A DNA stretch of 64,000 nt from Lichenostomus cassidix (taxonomy: Eukaryota; Chordata; Aves; Passeriformes; Meliphagidae), in contig CM039183.1 in the NCBI GenBank assembly GCA_008360975.2, forward strand, positions 43,453,850 through 43,517,849, read 5' to 3'. The translations under genes were made by a program, and so were the position numbers. This document shows, in pieces, positions 1 to 12,300 of the stretch (the stretch's first letter is position 1; every line of letters begins with the position of its first letter). Under the pieces are notes generated by a model. That model made no database searches. It saw nothing but the letters and a program-made list of their open reading frames with translations, and was not told the origin of the DNA.

Positions 1-216
1 TCAGGAGAGAAAAAAATGCTACATATAACCAAATCTCACCTATCCAGCACCTACCTTGCTTGCCAGAACAAAACACAGATACCCTCAGATGGCATTTCAT
101 ATTAACATATAAACACAACTCTTAGCTCAGCTCAGGCAACATCTAGGAAGTACGTATTACTAATTCAAATTCAAGTCTCTAACACCAATCCTAGGGAGAA
201 GCAAGAGAAAGAATAC
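1..216 (-). other. NID1: NID1 intron 15 (partial)
   Basis: Non-coding, from the exon 15 donor to the window edge. Nothing recognisable. Confidence 0.85.
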
Positions 217-343
217 CTGTTTTGATCAGGGTTGTTGGCTCCCCACCATGTAGGCTGGCCCTGCTGATCGAAGGGCCACTGATGTCTGTCCAATAAACCA
301 TCTTGTCCACACAGTCATAAGCAACTCCAATAACAACTTTTTC
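217..343 (-). CDS. NID1: NID1 exon 15: LDL-receptor-type YWTD propeller blade
   Basis: Residues 993-1034. It reads [20 protein letters not shown], then [16 protein letters not shown], with the YWTD motif that defines the six-bladed propeller. In nidogen this domain binds the laminin gamma-1 LE module (known from the family). The acceptor is ccaacag|GAAAAA and the donor is ACAG|GTATTC (phase 1). The following exons lie left of base 1. Confidence 0.94.
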
Positions 344-3300
344 CTGTTGGATGACAAGCAAGTTAGATTAGCCTCAGATAAACTATAATTACTCAGCAGC
401 AGTACTAGCTTATGGTTTTAAGTCTCAAGCCTGAAAGAACCAAAATTCTTGAGGAAAGGTGGGAGATTGGGAGGATAGGCTGAGAAAATCTTTGTGTGAC
501 AGTCATTGTCAAATATGTTAGAAAAATACTTTTAGTAAAAAGTCCCTTTTAACTAGCAGATGCTGTTCAACACTATTTCAAAGAAACATCGGAGATACTA
601 GTACTGAACAGTTTTTGTCTGACTTCTACAACTTCACCTGCATATCCATCTAAAGAAAGTTAATGTTGACATTTTACTGTGCTACCCCTTCATGTACTTT
701 TTTCCTCTCATTCTTTCCCTTAAAGGGGCAATAGTGACTTCTATCAAATCTGACTTGCACTGACATCCAAGTCATGCATTATGACTGTGATTCAGCATTG
801 CAACCTATGTAGCACTATTTGAGTCTAAAAAGTTCTGGCAAAGTAAGGTTTTAAAATAAAAGCTTAAACAAGTAGCACATAGATCATATTCTGGTGTTTA
901 GATTGTTTTGCAAACCACAAAATTAATGTACACTGATGAATAGGTGCATCTGTTCATTCTGGTGGAATGAACATTCTGGTGGAAAGAATATTCTCAGCAA
1001 CAAGAAACATTTACGTACAATTTTTCAGGCAGAAAAGATAGGACTAGAGTTTGAGTTTAGAGATCAAAATCCCTCCTCTAGGCAAATCAAAGAGATTTTC
1101 AGGGTAAAGCAATAGTTGTACATGGATTCCCAACTCTATCACTGATGCTGCTTTTGCAACAAAACTTCTTAGAATGATGTTCCAAACCCATGATTTAAAA
1201 CAGATGTACTTATTCATCAGTGTACATTAATTCTGTGGGTTGCAAAACAATCTAAATACCTCTAGTGTCACTTTGCAAATACACAACACAGACAACACAA
1301 AGTCAACAGTGCTAGCAGAGACAAAGTTTTATTTTAATTGAAAATTTCAAGGAAGAATTGCATCTTATCTCTTGGAAGTTCTTACCTGAAGATACTTCTA
1401 ATTCATTAATTTAAGCTAGATCAAGTAAATAATAAGACTAGGTGACAAGTATTCAGAATCATGTCTCTTTCAGCCTTATTACACCATTTTTTACACAGCA
1501 TTTTACGTTTTCCACATTATTGCAGCAGCACTTCACATAAGGGACAAAACCTTGCTTTTGCCCTTACATCACAGCAATTCATGGTACTATTTACTGAAGT
1601 GAATCTGTGTAATTTAGCCAGTATTTGATTTACTAAATACTTAGTGTAATATATATAAGTAAGAGGTCAGCATGCTACTTGATATTGCCATCTATTATAA
1701 ATAAAGTAACACTGGAATGAAAACAGAAATCCTAGGCCTCAGGCAAAACAAATGAATGTGATAAAACTGCCAGTGAAAAGGGCTGTCGTGATACAGGTGG
1801 TGGAAAAGAGAGGTTCTCAGCATCAGGGATTCATTTTCTAGGAAAAAAGATTCTCAAGACAGTAGTAAGAAGCTTGGGAAAAAGATCTACCACCCACTGG
1901 GGCTACACATGGTGAAGGAAGCAAAAAAAAAGAAGAAAGAAAAATATTTTTGCTGCAAGAAGTGCAGCAAACTGACTGAAAAAGCCAGGAATAGATTAAA
2001 ACTTAAGAAAAAACTTTGAGGGAGTAGGAATGGAAAAAAGGCCTCTCCACATACTGCTATTGTAGGTCTCTTAAACCTCTATACCAGAGTCAGAAAGATA
2101 ATAGAAGTCTGAATAGAAAGGAGTTTATATGGTAAGATGCTGGAGGCATGTGAGATTAGATTTTTGTCTTGTGAGATATTGTAAACCATTCTTTAAAGGG
2201 AAATAATTATTTTTTCTATAGCTTAGGTCTGAGATTTTTGAGTTGTCAAAAATCAGGAATTTTCAGTGACAAATTGATGGCATACTGAAATATCAATCAA
2301 GAATAAAATAGAGTTTCCAACTTAAATTATCAAGGTAAGTAGACAAACAGAAGCTTTCATCTTCGTCATGGATCTTCTAAAAAACATGGACTTAGTATAG
2401 CAAGTTACTTACTGGAATATGCAAGAGTGCTTTTGCACCGTTTTTCCTCATATTGTTTCCCTCTAGTGGAACATGTTCAATTTTACCGCTTTGGGCAAAG
2501 AGCAAGTGTGTTCCTGGCGGCAGTGGCACTGTGTCTGGTCGAACAGAAGGCCCAATGACAACAGGAGGAGCGGCTGTGCTCAGACCTTGGTAATAGAGAA
2601 AGAAACAGATGGGGGAAAAACTGGCTTGTACAGCACAACAAAGCTCCTTATTATTTGCAGAGAGACAATTACCGTCAGACTTCTTAGAAGGAAACAGCCC
2701 TATAAGCAGACACTAATAACTATAATCAGATGCAGAAAGCTTCTGAAATTTTCCCCTTGGCTGACAGAGAAGAGCAATTGACATAATATGTCTTTTCATC
2801 TTTGGCTCTGTAATTGCTCTTTCCTTCAAATGTTTAGAAAAATCCATTTTATTTTGCAGCTGAAGTGAGGAAGACGTAGGAAGGAACATCCTTCACTTCC
2901 TGAGGCAAGTCAGCTATTACAGCTCCCAGAGGGCAGAGACTATCTGGGCCTCTCACCATTTTAAGGAAAGGAAGCTGGAAAACCTTATTCAGAAGCTTAC
3001 CACAGCTGTCCAGATGCCCTGGCTGAAGGAAAAGTGTTGGAGTCATTGAAGGACATGAGACACACCATCGCTGGGACAGCAGAAACCTGCATTGTTCCAA
3101 GTCGGTGCTGTATCTCAGGGAAGGACTAAGCCCCTCATTTGGGAGACAGTGCACTCGGGTGGAGAGATACCCACAAGAAACACCTGCATCAGCCACTTAC
3201 ATGGTGGTCGAACTCCTGGACCGCTTCTGGTGCCATCAATCTCATTTCCATCCCTATCCACACACCAACAATATCCACTGATGGAATGGCACTGAGTGGG

Positions 3301-6300
3301 TAGGTAATTCCCATGCTCATCACATTGGGGAATGAAGTGACCAACTCTTACATCCCTCGGGTAGAAAGCACCTCCACTGCCAAGAGCTACTTCTCGTTCA
3401 TGCTGGCATTTGGTCTTTTCTACTTCTGGGGGGAAAAAAACCAACAGAACAAAACAAACCCCAGTGAGTACTTCTGTTTTAGCTAGTAACTACAGTCTAT
3501 TAACAGTTAGCATATGCTGACCACTTATACATGAGCATTCTTACCTCTAGTGGAACATGGCACTGTTACAAACCTTGAAGGCATATGCCTTCAGCACAGC
3601 TTCAACAAATCTACCGTATTTAAGTGTGACGCATTCGCCTTAAACTTATTTTATCTTTCACTGGCTAGTTTAAAAGAGAACAACCAGGTCCCCTGCATCT
3701 TCCTTCATTAAAGGGTCATAAACAGAAGCTGGAAAACACAGTCGTTCTCCTTGAGGCAGATGAGCAAGAACAATGTGTCTGACTTTTGAACCTGATGTCT
3801 ACTCACTGGCAATTATCCATCAGCCTTAAAATGTGACTAATTAGACAGATCCTACAGTAACTTAGCATTACAAAGAAACCTTCAAAGTCGAGATTCACTC
3901 CAAAGCCACAAGAGAAAACCACAGCATGAGGCAGATGACAAATTCTCTACAGATCTTAGGAAGTGAAGCAACTCATTGCTATGATGTATATTAGGTTTTT
4001 AAAGTCCAGTCATGAAGTTTGAGCACTCATTTGATTCTTCTGGATCTAAGAAAGGAGTTGGAGGGACAGGTTGTCCAGTCCCTGGTGGAGCACAGAGAAA
4101 CATACCATGCACATTGGCTACACCACATGCATATATATTTCTGTAGAAACTACAGAGCAAAAAAACTTTTCAGATTATCAGGATATTCAGGAATCTAGCT
4201 CTTTATGTTTCCATTTTACAAAACAGTCTGAACTAAAATACACATCTTCCTACTGTATTATCTATCAGGCAGTGGGGAAAGTCATCTGGATCAATATATC
4301 TTCTAGAAGCAAAACAACGTAACGAAATTAAAATGATACAATAAATATAATATATTTCCTTCTCCAGACAAAGAAATCTGGTTTTACCATACACTTGAGA
4401 TCCTGGAGAGAAAAAGATGTAATTAGGGGAGAGTATCAATGATACCTCATCAGTGATTGCTACAGGCATTTAGAAATACTTAGCACAAACTGTCTGCTGA
4501 AGAGTCTCTAATATTACACTTCCACTTATTCCTTTCCTTGTTTTTCATTGCCTGGTAGACATCATTAGTTTTGTGCGGCTCAGACTAGACCGACCCCAGC
4601 TGAGCAAAAAGCTAATCCCGCACATCTACAGACTGTTGTGGAGTAAATCACACAAAATCAAAAAAGAAGGGAGGTTTTTATTATTAGTATTTAAACTAGT
4701 TATGCAAGCAAAAACTCTGGACAAGTTTCATGCACCTGGACATAATTAGAGAAATATAAATGACTGGAGAACAGCTCACTGAACAACTGAAATACTTGGC
4801 ATCAGTTTTAATGTGGGCGGTGGAGAGCCTTGAATCAACCTACAAAACCAGCCCCTGTGGGAAGGCCTCTGTTATCTGTCTGAAAATTTTTTTTCATGTA
4901 TTCAGTGTACTATGTAGTGTGCAGGTAAAAGAAATGTTAATTCCAGCAAGCTGGTTTTGCCCCAGGTTTTTTAATTCTAAACTCTCATTATATGCACTGC
5001 TCATGGGAGAAAGCAGGGGAAAGAGAGAGTATTGGTAAACTGTCCCCCACGCACATTTTTCTCCAGTGCAGAAAAAAATTCATAATAGCATTCCTATTTA
5101 ACTCCTCCTCAGCAGGATATTAAAAAAAGGTTGAAGCTGATCTTTTTTTCCTTCCCCTTGGAAACTCTTAAAATTAGCATATATATACCAACAGTTTACA
5201 ATTGTTTTAATCAATATTCTTAAAGAAAATGAATTAGCAATATGAATTATGCAAAGGACAGTGTATACACTCCTCAATAGAACCCAGTGGTTACACATAA
5301 AATATACTAGTGTTATTGGTAACTTGAAATATCAATTTCTGTTCTAATTTCAAGGCAATGCTCGCATTTATATCTGCAGATTTTATACAGGAATTCTGAT
5401 TGCATTTTTGAAGAGAACTTATCTTGCAATTACCAAGACCAATCTCACAAATGGCCTGCTTATGCACTTAGCAACACTAAAGTCAAGAGACTTGTCAAAC
5501 AAAATAATTTTCAAAATTAGTACGGAATTTCTAGAAGGCGGAGCACATGATTGGCTATTTCTAAAAAATCCATCAATGCTGAATCTTTGCTTGTGTAAAA
5601 ATATTTGCAAGTACCCTACTGTCACTCACTTTTAGGAATAACTGTGTATTTCACTGCTTCTTTGCTCATGAAAATCCCTTATACTGGTGATCACTTTATT
5701 AACAGTATCGAGTACAACAAAAATCTATGTTAAACAGATATTCTGAAAAAGAATAAAGCCAGTGTTACTATGTTCATCTGTGCTGACTTGTGGCTAGCAC
5801 AGGTCTTTCTCGTGAGAACATTCTGCTGTGTTTCATAAACAAAGATTAAGTCTGGATGTTTTTCAAACAGTGTCTCGAGACTTGGACAGTTCAGGCCTGG
5901 CCAGTTGGGCCTAGGGGGAGGTTTCTGGCTGGCCAATCTGGGTGACCTCTGAAAAGTCTATATATATATGGAAATCAAAATAATAAACGCTTTTCTTGCT
6001 ACACTGAGAACTGGGGTCCTTTTCTCTGCTAGCGGCTCAACAGCGACACTGACTCAATCATTTTAGCCCATCTTTCAACATTTTGTTTTGACTCCCTAAT
6101 ATGAGTTTAACCAATATTAAAACTTATAAACCAAACAAGTCACTAAATAGAAGGACAGTTCAACCAAGCACTTGGAATCCATTCTCCATTTTTTTCTCCT
6201 TATCTCTGAATCACGACCAGGATTACTATGCTTACAGTTTAGAGGCACCTGAAGAAATGTGAGTTGAAACCCAGCCCAGTGCTGGAGCCTATGAACAATG

Positions 6301-9300
6301 AAGGCACAATAATCTTGGATAGAAATGACAGTGGGTTGAGATAGCCTGCTTACACTGCTTATACTGCCTTACCTTTTACTCTGTGGGGTTAAGAGGAGAT
6401 GCTCTGATTTTGCAAGTTTTAAATTGCATTAATTACCTGTCTGAAATTAGGCTAGCTATGACAGAGTTCGAAAGATGAGATTGACACAGAAAATAAATCA
6501 CATTGCCTGCCTTGATGAGCTAACAGTACAAGTTAGACAAAACAGGTACCAAGAAATGGCATATATTTGGGTAGTACAAGGGCTACTTTGTAAGCCAGCT
6601 TCCAGACACAAACCTGAGAGCCAGTAAGTTTTCTTCACTACTGAAGTGATTTCTTAGAGATTCTGCCTGTAATATATACACTGTAATATTTCATCCATTC
6701 AAGACTCTTCAAAGATACAGAACAATTAACATTAGGATAATTCTCTGATCTTGTGATTGGCATGAAGAAAACATCCATTAAATACAACAGTTAGTGCCAA
6801 GAGCAAATAACATCTACCTGGTGTAATGGTGCTGTGCTGTTACATCTACTACTGCACCTGACTGTCAAAAACGGAAAACAAGCCATGCCTATTTCAAGGC
6901 TCCATATTCAGGGATTACTGGCCCCGATTTTCAGAGCTTCTTACCATTCTTGAAACCCACACTTGAAAGCTAAGGCAAATGAACATGTCAATGATAAGAA
7001 ACATGGTATACACCAGGATTAGTTCATTCTGCCAGAGATGAAACAACCAGTAAAAGCAGGACCTAGGTAATCTTTGGTGATGAAAGAAAGTAGGGGTGAC
7101 AGCAGCCTTGCACTAGCAGCAGGATCAAGTTGCAGTATTTTCCAGTGTATGCATTTAATCACTACTGATCAGCATTTGCTGTAAAGTTGAGTAAAACCAC
7201 ATCCTCACTGGATTTTGGTGCTGTTGATGCTTGACTGCTAAAGTTAATACACTGACCTAATAGCTTTGTGTTTTCCTATGGCACTCCACTTATGCCCACA
7301 GGATAGTATTAGTTTTGAAATTAACCATTTAATTTGGTAAATAATTAAAAATGGTAGGAAATAATCTGAGTCAGTAGCCAAATGTCATGAAGTAGTGGTA
7401 TCTTCAGTAAATTCCCATATTACATTAGTCTTGGTTTTAAATTTCCTTATTAAGAAATTTAATTCCATCATTTGGATTCCAGAGGAAGATATACAACCAC
7501 AGGCTGCATCATTTGTGGAAGTGAAACAGACCACAAAACATGAGAAGGACAGGATGTAAATGTAAAGTTACACTTCTTGGAACACACTGTGTAGACAAGC
7601 CTCTAAAGATAGACTTATCTTTGAAACTACAACCTGAAAAATCTATCAGCAGATCACAGCTCAGTCCTGCAGGGATTGTGAGAGGGTATAAAGAGTTCAA
7701 CATACACACAAGGAACAACATAGAGGTATAGAGAAGAACATGAGGCTGGGGAGATGATTCAAGAAATACTGGGTCCAGTTCCAGCAACCACAGTTCAAAA
7801 GAATACTGAAAAATTGAATGAATGTACAGAAAAATGCTCCTAAGATAGAAGCTGTAGAACAGAACATAAATCAAAGGTGCAACGAAGAATTTGTGCTCCA
7901 TGGAACACTTTACAAGTCAGACTAGATACACAGAATGGTGCATCCTGAACTTCAGCTAAATGTATATATTTCTTCAGAAAAAACAATTTGTATTTAATGT
8001 GTTTAAATGGGTTTTTTTTAGTTGATCCATAAATTACCAGTAAAAATCTGGAATTTAAAAGTCACCGAAATATATTATGTAATTTGTAAAAATGAAAGTG
8101 TAAGTAGCATGAATATGGAAATGAGATGAAAAACATACATGTAAACATTTCTCACATATGTGAAGAAAAAAACAGAAGGGAGAAAAAAACAAACTAGAGC
8201 CATATACAAATATTCAAGGTATTTTTTGGTCAAAGAGGAATGCTCTTGCAGCAGCACTGCAGAAAATTATTTATGGACTTTTCTAAAAAAATATGGAAGC
8301 TGAGTAAAATGATGAGAAACTGAGATGTATGGACTTCTTCAATGACCTATATTGACATTTTTAGTTGCTGTTCTTAGATGTTGGAGAAAAAAAGATAAAT
8401 TAAAAACCCAAATGAAAAGACTTCCCTTTGTCTCTTTATTTGCCCTTGTAATTCCTCACTTACAGTTTTATCCTGCTAAGTGTGTTTCTCCTGTGAAACC
8501 AATTGCATACAGATGATCAGAGAGTAGCTCTTAACAGTTCCTAGTTCCAAGAATCTAGGCTTGTTTCTGTTTAGTAAACAGTGTCTGGGGTCTGCAGGGG
8601 TAGAAACACTCAGACATCTGGTTTTTTTGAAATGAAAAAATGAAGCGTGAAGAAATAATGAAGTACAGATTTTCTTAATAGCTGGGAGCAGCAGGACATT
8701 CCAGCATCACTAACTCTTTCACTGACCTACTGGTTCACTCCTACAGACGTTTCCATGTGTGTGACTCAAATCCATTTTTCTTGTTAGTGTATTTGTTTCA
8801 AGAGTTGCCGTTGAGATTTAACTGTAGGTTTCATGTAGTAATAAAGACATCAAACAAGCAAGTAATTGTACTCATGGGTTGGAACAGAGAACAACAAAAA
8901 GAACTAAGTATTTGGATGAATGAAACTTTCCATGCTATTAACAACCAGGAAAAACTTCAGTTACTACACTGAGGCTTATTAAATCAAAACCTTAGTGGGT
9001 AAAGGGGAAGAAAGGGTCTCTAATTAGAGCTGAATACAATACAGTCTCCTCTGCAATCTCCATTCTGAAGCAACTTACTTTACAAATCGAGTGCTAGAGT
9101 AAACTAAAGTAGTTCTGTGAGGCTTCAGAAAGTATAGTTTGTTTGTATCTCCTGGTGATTATTAACTGCCAGATCCATCCATTCCAGAAGCACTAAAGCT
9201 TTAGCAACAGATGACACCCCAAGGGCAGCTATTGTTCTATTAACTCTAAGAAGGGAGCAGTCACTAAATTGTAAACATTGCCATTGCTGCAGACTAGATG

Positions 9301-12300
9301 AGCAACACAGATACTTTGAATTTCAGTCACAATTCAGGAAAAGCGAGACTTCTTATGTACACAGATTTTTTTTCTGCTCAGAACATTTAAATGAGCAGAG
9401 ATAGTTGATAGAAGTGTTTCTAAAAGTCTGTCTTCTACTGGTAATATAAAACAGTATTAAAAAAAGTCAATGAGGTATATATATGAAGACTAACAAAATG
9501 TATCAGATCCCTACCCACTAAAACAGTAGATACAAAACCCTTAAAAATATTTTGTTTCTACTATTCAAATTGTGGCATGGAAAGCTCACCATCCAAGATA
9601 CAATTGTATTGAGTACAGAAAGTGAAGAAGTGTACAGGATAAGTAGCAAAAATGAAAGTTACGACAAAATAATACCATGAGCTTAGCAGTTTTGTAGACA
9701 CACTAACCACTGCATAAGAAAAGGTGTTCTTAACACACAAAAAAACCCCACTTAGGTAAATCATCACATATACTCTGAAGAAATTAACTGCGGCCTTGTA
9801 ACAAAGTTAATTGGTTGATTTCAAATATTAGTCTATTAAACCACCTGTTTCATCTATAAAGGGCATGTGGCAGACATGAAAACAATGTTTTTGCCTCTAC
9901 AATGCTGCCTGAAGAACTGGAAGCTTTAATGTTTGATTTTTTTCAAGTTATTCACATCAAGTTTCTCTTCTAGGAGAAATAATTCTGTTTTTATCAGCTG
10001 GGTAGTTAGCTAAATATTTTGACATAGGCCATAAAACACCAGGTAGTTCTTCATTCATCTGGCACTAAAAGGAAAATACACATGGGTGATCATGCATGAA
10101 ATGTTAGTTAAAAATTATATTGAAAGACTGACAAAGTGGCAAAAGCTAGGCCTCAGAATTAAACACTTCAAAACCTCCTACAATTTACCTACTATATAAA
10201 AATCTACAAGCACTGGGTGATTTCACGTAACATGTGCTACTGTGCACATGGTGACATGTCATGTAAATATGATCTAAAGCCAGAAACAACTTTGTGATTT
10301 TTTTTCTTTCCTCTGTGCAATCCTTTGCCTTTTGGTTTTAGAAACTGAACATCCAATTGTGAAAACAGCAACAACAAAAGAAAAAGTAAAGAAATACAGA
10401 ATTAGAGAATATAGAGGCAAAATAGAGATATTAGGTTTCAGGTAGTAATATTAGGCCACACAGACAAGCACTTTTAAGCAAGCATATCCACTATTAAAAT
10501 AAAAATATAAACAATCCAACCATAAACCCCAAACACCTTCTTTCCTTTTGAACCTAGGATATTCTTCTTACTCTTGACTGCACAGTTGGAGTTTCAGTCT
10601 ATTAAGAAATGCCCAACAGCAAGAATCTTCGAGGAAGAAGAATTGGGTTTGAATATACTGAAAAGTTAGGCTTTAGTTCCTGAATGAAAGCATTCACCAG
10701 TCCACAAAATCTGAGTGCTGTCCCATAGGCTTGTCATGCTGTTGAATTAAAGTAAAATAACAATGCTACTTTGTGCTCCAGAGTTCCCTACTGTCTTTCT
10801 TTTCTTTTCTTTTTGTTCCTTTGTTTGTTTTTGTTTTCTTTTTTTTAAGCATACCTTCAAGATGAGTTTTATACTTCAAGCCTCAAAGTACAATGGAGAA
10901 ACAGAAGTGCAAGAGGATAAAGAACTTTCTGCTGAATAGAGAATAAACTGGGTGAATGCAGAAATAAGTAACTGCCTGCTGGAAACTGTAGTCTTTCTAA
11001 ACCACAGGCTCTATGTGGCATGTAGGCATCTAGATCTCACTGCAGACAAGAATCTTATGATTTTGGTCTCATTTTTCACTTTTCGCCTGTAAATATTGCA
11101 TTTGTTTGCATTGCCAATGATTCCAGATGTTTTATGGTAAGTGATTACTGAGTATGCAAACCAAATTCTCCCCACAGTCAAACCTTTACACAAGGCAACT
11201 TCAAAAGATAGCATCAGCTTGGGGCTGAAACTGTTGAGGATAGAATAAACAAAACATAAAATGGGACATTGAATAGGATACCATGGAAAAGTGACACCAG
11301 TCAAGATACAAGTTTTGACACAAGCTTGGTTAAGTCCCAAACTTGAAAAACCTGAGAATCACAAAGACACTAATGTGGCAGTAGACATTTTGTTTCAGAA
11401 GGGAACCAATTTAAGATATATATCCTCCAAATCCCAAATTATATTTCTGGTCCAATTTTCAAGAACTATAGAATTTTACCTCCTAACACACATCGGAAAC
11501 CATCCCCACGATAACCTGCCTTACAGTGGCAGCTGAAGGACCCAGGAGTGTTGTAGCAGAAAGCGTCAGGATGACAGTGGCCCTGTTGACATTCATCTAC
11601 ATCTGTAAAAGAAAAGATCAGTCTCGAGTGACTGTTCCTCCTGATGGACAAATCAGAGTTGTGAAATAAAGTACAAACCTGCCACATTTTCAGGCTCCTA
11701 TTAGGGTATCTGATTGGACATACAGACAGTTCTTTGGAAGTACATCTAGTCCAGAAATACAAAGGAGAAAAAAAAAGGAGGGTGGTGGAAGGGGTGGGGG
11801 GGAAGCATGCTTGTATTTTAGATTCTGTATTTCAGCAAATCCCAGCACCCTGTTATTCCAAAGAGTAATAGACATTATTAACTCACTCAGTATTTTAAAT
11901 GTACATGCCCATATTTCCCAGAGAAATTACTTAATACAGCAAGAAAAGTAGGATTTGGCTAGCAATGTTTCCAATGCGTAGTTAGGTAAAGTTACTCCCC
12001 CACTGCACTCACACTGACATGAAACAGAATGTGAATTTTTTTACATAGCCTGGGCATTTTGTTCCGTCACTTCAGTAATTTAAACCAATACAGTGCTAAC
12101 AGTGGCAGCAGACAGATCTGCAGCTGCAACTACTGAGGTTTCTGCAGTTATCTCATCTTGGAGCTTCTATAGACCAAATATTGAAGAGAGAATTTGAAAG
12201 TGAGGGGAAGAAAAGACAAATGCTTAATAAAAATGCCTAGCTGAGGGACTTAAACTATGAAATTTCCTACTTGAAATCCTACTGTAAATACAGGACACAG

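Larger units (their letters stand above)
344..2412 (-). other. NID1: NID1 intron 14
   Basis: AT-rich intron of about 2.1 kb. The only structure I can support is the inverted repeat at 893-1260 with a small tandem duplication inside it. No other repeat or gene was recognised. Confidence 0.85.
3426..11479 (-). other. NID1: NID1 intron 12
   Basis: The largest NID1 intron here, 8.05 kb. It holds an 18-bp perfect palindrome (3576-3593), a solo LTR (5789-6048), a possible MIR-like remnant (6501-6550) and a degraded CR1 3' end (7735-7965). The rest is unassigned AT-rich sequence with no gene seen. Confidence 0.85.

Noticed and set aside
3545..3560. 16-bp match between intron 12 and exon 14 (around CTCTAGTGGAACATG), with a donor-like GTAAGA next to the intronic copy
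   Set aside because: A 16-bp match is expected about once by chance in a window of this size, and no coding frame or acceptor supports a pseudo-exon.
7509..7901. 130-codon hydrophobic open frame on the minus strand
   Set aside because: It overlaps a degraded CR1 3' end in antisense and shows no family similarity.
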